Virus record (IMG/VR): IMGVR_UViG_3300027706_000012
Coordinates: 1-48,312 of that record
Direction: 5' to 3' (one strand)
Source of the DNA: a virus
DNA: 48,312 bases
Position 1 is the stretch's first letter. Each line of letters opens with the position of its first letter. Below, piece after piece: positions 44,256 to 48,312 of this stretch. The notes beneath the pieces are model-generated. The model was not told the DNA's origin, searched no databases, and saw only the letters and a program-made list of their open reading frames with translations. Made by a program: the position numbers and the translations under genes.

Positions 44256-44310
44256 CGAATCTATTCGAGTAATAGATTCGCTTTAGATTCGCTTATAGGG
44301 ATTCGAATCG
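44256..44310. repeat. Palindrome and GATTCG cluster beside the array
   Basis: Perfect 10-bp arms CGAATCTATT (44256-44265) and AATAGATTCG (44271-44280), followed by further GATTCG/CGAATC copies. A/T-richer than its surroundings. Could be the unwinding or recombination-crossover part of the locus. Confidence 0.6.
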
Positions 44311-44393
44311 CTGCGCTCTTCGCCCCTATTTTTCTTTCTCTTGAAAAAGTTGTTGAAAGGTGAGGATGAGATTGCATCTGAGTGGTGAACAAC

Positions 44394-44427
44394 AAAAAGA
44401 GCAATGCGTTTCAGCATTACTCTTTTT
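44394..44427. terminator. Bidirectional terminator
   Basis: AAAAAGAG...CTCTTTTT stem of about 14 bp with one mismatch (44394-44407 with 44414-44427); ends the leftward operon at 44460. Confidence 0.65.
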
Positions 44428-44459
44428 GACGGACGTACTTCCGAACTGGTGAATTGAAC

Positions 44460-44744
44460 CTATGAGAATTGAGCATGTTCCTTTCGTATTACTATAAGAA
44501 ATCTCACCTGCTCCTCGGTGTCATTGGTCGGGAATGAGCCGAGAGGTTGTTTGCAATTGGCACAGCGAACAACGGTTTGTTCGCTGTGCTGCTGGAAAGT
44601 GACATCCAGCGCTGGGAGGTCGCCGCCCCACAGATGGCGAATCACGTCCGGGCCTTCGTGCTGAAAGTCCGGGTCCTGAAATGGGTTGCCTGAAAGTGAC
44701 TGTCGAATTTTTTGTTCAGCGGTAAGCTGCTCGTTCTCAAACAT
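44460..44744 (-). CDS. Small protein with CxxC
   Basis: 94 residues, overlapping the upstream gene by 8 bases. VVRCANCKQPLGSF gives one Cys pair only. Acidic. Unknown function; operon partner of the HTH-GNAT gene. Confidence 0.5.
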   Translation of the reverse strand: MFENEQLTAEQKIRQSLSGNPFQDPDFQHEGPDVIRHLWGGDLPALDVTFQQHSEQTVVRCANCKQPLGSFPTNDTEEQVRFLIVIRKEHAQFS

Positions 44745-45567
44745 CTAAGTATCTCCCGGTTAAATTGGCAAGCCGCTCGACTCCGGCTTCGTCTAATGGA
44801 AACACGTAGGCCAGTCTGCCAGGGGCGATAGACTTACCTTTCATCAGGTGAAAGCCGATCTTTCTCACGAGCCGATCACCCTCTGGCGTGGCTGTCACCG
44901 TATATAAATGCCGAATGTCATAATTATTGGCTCTGAGATCCAATATTTTGTTCGCCATTCTTTGCACGATTAACCCGGCATACAGTCGTCGCTCATGATC
45001 GGGAAGGGTGGGATCGACGGCCATCACGTCGATATACACGTCAAATTGCTCCAGGCGAGTAAACTTGAGGACGTGCCGCAACTTGATTTCTCGCTCGATG
45101 CGCTTGCCAGTTAAGAGGTCATCAAGAAATCCTGGGGTAAAGCGGAACATGGAAACGTAGCCCACCACCCGGCTTCCGACCTTCAAACTCCAAAAGGTGA
45201 ACTCGCTCTTTTGCTGGAACGCAATGCGTTCAGGCAAGGGCGTAATGAACTCCTCGCCGAAACACGCGATGCCAATCCGAAGTTCTTCCGCCTGGTCTCC
45301 GGGGGTTGAGCGGGAGAAATAGATATGGTCACGAATGAACCCGTATTCATCGTGTGTCGCCCTGGCAAGCGCATCGATATCTCGTTTAGGGTAGACTCTC
45401 GTTTTCTTCCACGGATGCTGATACCAGGGGATTTTGTTTTCATTGACCCGTCTATAGAACATGCCCTTATCGAGTCCGAGAACTCTCTGGGCATCTTTAG
45501 CTTCATAGAAATGGCGCTCAATCTCCTCTCGTGTGAGCGCGTTTGGGTGTGTTTCATCTTCGGTCAT
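44737..45567 (-). CDS. HTH - GNAT acetyltransferase-like fusion protein
   Basis: 276 residues from ATG 45567 (GGAG upstream). N-terminal HTH of excisionase/MerR type: AKDAQRVLGLDKGMFYRRVN then HPWKKTRVYPKRDIDALA. C-terminal GNAT-like fold (residues 85-276): VGYVSMFRFTP, DVYIDVMAVDPTLPDHERRL, LYTVTATPEGDRLVRKIGFH. A DNA-binding acetyltransferase could sense acetyl-CoA or modify a partner. Divergent from the transfer-like cassette. Confidence 0.65.
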   Translation of the reverse strand: MTEDETHPNALTREEIERHFYEAKDAQRVLGLDKGMFYRRVNENKIPWYQHPWKKTRVYPKRDIDALARATHDEYGFIRDHIYFSRSTPGDQAEELRIGIACFGEEFITPLPERIAFQQKSEFTFWSLKVGSRVVGYVSMFRFTPGFLDDLLTGKRIEREIKLRHVLKFTRLEQFDVYIDVMAVDPTLPDHERRLYAGLIVQRMANKILDLRANNYDIRHLYTVTATPEGDRLVRKIGFHLMKGKSIAPGRLAYVFPLDEAGVERLANLTGRYLDV

Positions 45568-45631
45568 GAGGATAGCTCCGTTGGTGAAGTTCCTGTATTG
45601 TAACACATAGACACCCCTGTGACTCTCTCTC

Positions 45632-45660
45632 TTGACAAATTGGCAAACATCATTTATAAC
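45632..45660 (+). promoter_or_regulatory. Promoter of the transfer-like cassette
   Basis: TTGACA (45632-45637), 17-base spacer, TATAAC (45655-45660): close to consensus. Divergent from the HTH-GNAT gene. Confidence 0.75.
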
Positions 45661-45699
45661 CATAGTATACCGTTGTAACTCTATGAAGTCAACCGTCTG

Positions 45700-45720
45700 C
45701 TTTTGCCGAGCAAGTCAAAC
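45700..45720 (+). promoter_or_regulatory. Shared leader motif, copy 2
   Basis: TTTTGCCGAGCAAGTCAAAC, the partner of 1248-1269, about 40 bases downstream of the -10 box. Confidence 0.5.
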
Positions 45721-45737
45721 TGAGAGGGGTGTCTATC

Positions 45738-46265
45738 GTGTCTACTACGACCCAACAAACCACGACGACGATTATCAAAAACCGTAGTCCGCTCTTGCTA
45801 ATCCTCGTGGGAGGAATGGCTTTTCTGTTCTGGCTGCTTGCCAGCATGCTCCAAATTCAAACATCTGAGGCCTTCATTTTGCAGGGACCTGCGGTGTCTC
45901 TTGCGCCGAATTGGGCGATCCTTCGTCAGCCGCTTGATCTAGTGCAGGGTCGTCTGTCTGTGGATGTGGCAAAGTCGGTGATGTGGGGGTGGGGAATCGA
46001 GTTGATCTATCTGATCTGTATTGTGGGCTACGAGGTTGCTCATGAAAGCGTCAAGGCATCGAATAAGTCCCTGGCGAAGTGGTTCCGTACCGGTCTGATT
46101 GCGCTCATTGCGCTGGATGCCTATACCGATTACACCTATGGTAATCTGGCAAGTGGCCCCTGGGGTCAATTCGCCTTTGCGCTGATTACCTCGTTTATCG
46201 TGGCCTTCTTCGGTATTGTTGGCGTTCGTCTGATTGAACACGCGGTAAAAGAGTGGAATAGCTAG
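45738..46265 (+). CDS. Four-helix membrane protein
   Basis: 175 residues from GTG 45738, spaced 8 bases from GAGAGGGG (GTG 45729 is too close). Four hydrophobic segments (about 18-40, 78-104, 118-134, 145-166). Thr-rich N-terminus. It directly precedes the FtsK-like gene, so a membrane docking partner for that ATPase is inferred. Confidence 0.65.
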   Translation: MSTTTQQTTTTIIKNRSPLLLILVGGMAFLFWLLASMLQIQTSEAFILQGPAVSLAPNWAILRQPLDLVQGRLSVDVAKSVMWGWGIELIYLICIVGYEVAHESVKASNKSLAKWFRTGLIALIALDAYTDYTYGNLASGPWGQFAFALITSFIVAFFGIVGVRLIEHAVKEWNS

Positions 46266-46289
46266 CCTATCTGGTGGGGTGTATCAATC

Positions 46290-47921
46290 ATGGACGAGAT
46301 CCGCGAAATAACGCCTGAGGATTCCGAGGCTCGCCGCTATGCTGCCTTTCGTCGCCCGTCTCCTTTGATGGTCGGCGGTGGGACGATGCTTGCTGCCGGC
46401 ATTGTTGATCTGCTGGCGCATCTTGGCCCGACTGGCCTGGTCATTGGTGGGATTGCCGCCTTCATTGCCTCACAGCATGTTCCTGATGCGGTTGAGCAGG
46501 TGAGTGGAGCGCTGCCCGTCGCGCTCCCTCGCCGTTCCAATGCTGTTCATACTGCTGATGGGAAACGTACCTTGCTTGATAGAGCGCTTGGTCGTCATCC
46601 AGTGGTCGTGTCTTCTGAAATACAGGAGCCTGATGATACGACGCTGGTTGAGGAGGAGGATGAGGAGGATGAATATCAATTACACCTGGGAGAGGAAGCG
46701 ATTTTTGCTTCCTCGGCTCTCCTTCGAGCGGGACCGTCCATCAAGCGGATTACTGTTGAGCAGGCAGTAGCGCATATCGAGCGCAATAGTTATGAGGCCT
46801 ATCTTGGCCGGTCGCTGACCCGACCGGGAAATCCGGCGGTCAAATTCAATTTCTATAAACGGCATCTCAAGCTGATTGGTGCCTCGCAGCATGGTAAATC
46901 GAGTATGGCGGCGGCCCTGCTCGACATGATTACTCGGACGCATGATCCGCGCCATGTGCAGATCGCGCTGTTAGATATCGAGAACAAAACGGGGAATCTT
47001 TTCGCGCATCTGCCCCACGTAGCGCGTGTGCGCAAGCATGGCGAGACGATTCAGTTGCATGCCACCAATTATGACCAGGTGCTTGAGCATCTGACACACC
47101 TGGTCTCGCTGATTGAATACCGGTATACGCTCTCGGAAGAGGAACTGGATCGTCAACCTGTGGTGATTGTCTACCTGGAAGAATTCATCGATCTCAAAGA
47201 TCATTTCAAGCTGCGCATCGATGCGGTCGAGCGTTCCGAGAAAGACCAGGCCAAACAAGAGTATGCGCAGTTGGTCTACTGTATCAAGCAGATTGCGCGC
47301 CGTGGCCTCAAAGTCTATGTCCAGTTATTGATGTGCGCCCAGGTTGATTATCGAGATGATGATCTGCAGGAAGCGCTGGTGAATGTCACGAGTGGCCTTT
47401 CCTTCTGTGTGCGTGTGTCGGCAGCGCAGGCAGCCGGGTTCTATCAGACCGAGTTGCTGACTCGCAACGCGAAAGAGGATATGGTTGGTCAGGCTGTGGT
47501 AGAGATGCCTGATTGCAAAGATCTCATCCTGGCTCCCGATTTCGACTTGAAAGCTCGCCTGAAGATACACGCGCAGGCAGTCGCGCAGGTGGAACCGCTT
47601 GTGGCACGTCAAGCGGTGAAAGAACGTGATGATACGCCTGAACTGTCCACTCCGATTCAGAATCCGGCAAAGATCACGATCCTGGCAGCTCGTAGTGGCG
47701 CAAAGCCACAGCCTCGCTTGCAGGATGCGATTGCTTGCTGGAATGAACTGGTAGAGGCTGGTCAAAATCCATCGAGGAATAATCTCCAGCAGGCGCTTCT
47801 CGCGAAAGGGTTTGAATGCCGCGAGAACTGGGCGCGCAAATTCTACGAGGACATTCGCGAGATGCTTGCCGCTGAATCAGCATCATCGTCTTCTGGTGAG
47901 GAAGTGGCTGCAGGTGGGTAG
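46290..47921 (+). CDS. FtsK/TraB-like DNA translocase
   Basis: 543 residues. Two membrane segments (about 26-62), an acidic linker (EEEDEEDEY near 121-129), then a RecA-like motor: Walker A GASQHGKSS (197-205), ALLDIENKTG strand, Walker B VVIVYLEEF (291-299), and sensor-type helix QIARRGLKVYVQLLMCAQ. The C-terminal 70 residues form a winged-helix-like end (SRNNLQQALLAKGF, NWARKFYEDIREM). This order (membrane, motor, DNA-recognition wing) is that of actinobacterial TraB conjugation translocases and FtsK. Conjugal transfer or segregation of the element is inferred. Confidence 0.75.
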   Translation: MDEIREITPEDSEARRYAAFRRPSPLMVGGGTMLAAGIVDLLAHLGPTGLVIGGIAAFIASQHVPDAVEQVSGALPVALPRRSNAVHTADGKRTLLDRALGRHPVVVSSEIQEPDDTTLVEEEDEEDEYQLHLGEEAIFASSALLRAGPSIKRITVEQAVAHIERNSYEAYLGRSLTRPGNPAVKFNFYKRHLKLIGASQHGKSSMAAALLDMITRTHDPRHVQIALLDIENKTGNLFAHLPHVARVRKHGETIQLHATNYDQVLEHLTHLVSLIEYRYTLSEEELDRQPVVIVYLEEFIDLKDHFKLRIDAVERSEKDQAKQEYAQLVYCIKQIARRGLKVYVQLLMCAQVDYRDDDLQEALVNVTSGLSFCVRVSAAQAAGFYQTELLTRNAKEDMVGQAVVEMPDCKDLILAPDFDLKARLKIHAQAVAQVEPLVARQAVKERDDTPELSTPIQNPAKITILAARSGAKPQPRLQDAIACWNELVEAGQNPSRNNLQQALLAKGFECRENWARKFYEDIREMLAAESASSSSGEEVAAGG

Positions 47922-47932
47922 GTAGGTGTTCA

Positions 47933-48008
47933 GGTAGGTAGGTGGGTGGGTGACTGTAAGACGAGCGGGAAAATGGGTGTATTCCAGTCACCCACCCACC
48001 TACCTACC
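47933..48008. repeat. 24-bp perfect inverted repeat of GGTA/GGTG units
   Basis: Arms 47933-47956 and 47985-48008 are exact inverse complements; loop of 28 bases. One arm is G-rich (GGTAGGTAGGTGGGTGGGTG) and could fold as a quadruplex; together they could form a cruciform. It starts 12 bases after the stop of the translocase gene, a position like the clt transfer locus next to tra genes of Streptomyces plasmids. Confidence 0.75.
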
Positions 48009-48082
48009 TACCTACCCAGGCTCATTAATCACCTTGCATGAGTCGATGTGATGCAATCGTTAAACAAACAGAAGCGTTTTAT

Positions 48083-48100
48083 CGTTCGTTCGTTCGTTCG
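48083..48100 (+). repeat. CGTT tetranucleotide repeat
   Basis: Four and a half tandem CGTT units just before the ribosome site of the membrane/HTH gene. Possible slippage-variable leader or protein-binding site. Confidence 0.6.
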
Positions 48101-48121
48101 TCTTGGAAGGGATAGGGAATT

Positions 48122-48312
48122 ATGTCAATCGTAGCTCAACCCAAAAAAACGATGATGCAACATCTTGCCGATCTGGAATTTATTAATGTTGGCTTTAGCT
48201 GGTTCTTTTTGTTGCTCAACCGGCTGGCTGAGCCGTTGATGCTGGTGAGTACGCTCTACGCGATTGCCGAGGCGGGTGTGCCTGCGCTCTCTATGGCAGG
48301 CCTTCACTTGCT
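48122..48312 (+). CDS. Start of the membrane/coiled-coil/HTH protein (continues at base 2)
   Basis: ATG 48122 after GGAAGGG. It encodes MSIVAQPKKT and then continues in the same frame as base 5 of the window. The overlapped portion repeats residues 11-63 with one change, Asn here for Ser at the other end. Confidence 0.75.
   Translation, partial: MSIVAQPKKTMMQHLADLEFINVGFSWFFLLLNRLAEPLMLVSTLYAIAEAGVPALSMAGLHL
48148..48312 (+). repeat. Terminal redundancy with 1-165 (circular molecule)
   Basis: 165 bases match 1-165 at an offset of 48147, with one mismatch (A at 48186, G at 39). The simplest reading is a circular molecule of 48,147 bp assembled slightly past its own start. A genuine direct terminal repeat is less likely because a gene spans the join. 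Confidence 0.85.

Noticed and set aside
44256-44310. tRNA gene (GATTCG/TTCGAATC sequences)
   Set aside because: No cloverleaf could be built; the sequences are part of a palindrome cluster. No tRNA or rRNA gene was recognised anywhere in the window.
48148-48312. Long terminal repeats of a linear phage genome
   Set aside because: A coding frame continues seamlessly through the join, which fits a circle better than physical ends.

Overview
The window reads as one complete circular element of about 48.15 kb, opened at an arbitrary point. The last 165 bases (48148-48312) repeat the first 165 with a single mismatch, and one gene (48122 through 1006) runs across the join. It carries capsid, portal, terminase, lysis and tail-spike genes together with plasmid-type functions: a winged-helix replication-initiator-like protein, an iteron-like repeat array, two site-specific recombinases and an FtsK/TraB-like translocase with two membrane partners. 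I read it as a phage-plasmid. The host is not identified by any sequence here. Promoters of the TTGACA/TATAAT type, strong Shine-Dalgarno sites, an LLH-type holin and the general protein flavour suggest a monoderm bacterium; Chloroflexota of the Ktedonobacter type is a guess.

Layout. 1-1006: end of a membrane/HTH gene. 1400-9127: rightward early operon with many overlapping small genes (Rep-like, HNH, DEDDh exonuclease, HAD hydrolase, LuxR-type HTH, many unknowns). 9451-11010: a phage accessory protein and a serine recombinase. 11417-24647: rightward late operon (portal, protease-scaffold-capsid fusion, surface/tail proteins, a glycoside-hydrolase-like protein, a stand-alone receiver domain, a hub protein with a propeller-like insert). 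24809-31178: leftward block of small early genes with hairpins and operator-like palindromes between them. 31246-32928: an abnormal tract in which the + strand almost lacks T, encoding a SLOG-family protein leftwards, followed by a divergent inverted-repeat promoter. 32929-34261: cytosine and adenine DNA methyltransferases. 34262-34797: repeats and three long hairpins. 34798-41969: leftward late genes (terminase, tail spike, connector, holin, cysteine-peptidase endolysin). 42139-43895: small HTH protein and tyrosine recombinase. 43939-44280: iteron-like array. 44460-45567: HTH-GNAT operon. 45738 across the join to 1006: transfer-like cassette.

The most unusual observation is the tract at about 31574-32580. 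In 960 bases (31621-32580) I count only 14 T on the + strand, and 406 consecutive bases (32175-32580) have none. The leftward coding strand is therefore almost free of adenine. The remaining adenines sit where function would demand them: the -35 and -10 boxes of a promoter, the aspartate codon of the SLOG GAD motif (the only adenine in a 454-nt stretch), a Lys-Lys-Met run and stop codons. A normal copy of the same promoter exists at 31246-31276. Over 31 aligned bases the two copies differ at five positions, every one an adenine in the normal copy, replaced by C, T, T, G and C. The SLOG protein is consequently built almost entirely from ten amino acids (F L S C W P R V A G).

No tape-measure-sized gene is present, and the structural genes are split between two strands, so the virion may be podovirus-like or otherwise reduced. 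Recombination, plasmid maintenance, transfer-like and lysis functions on one circle suggest a temperate element that persists as a plasmid and can also package itself. That lifestyle is inference.
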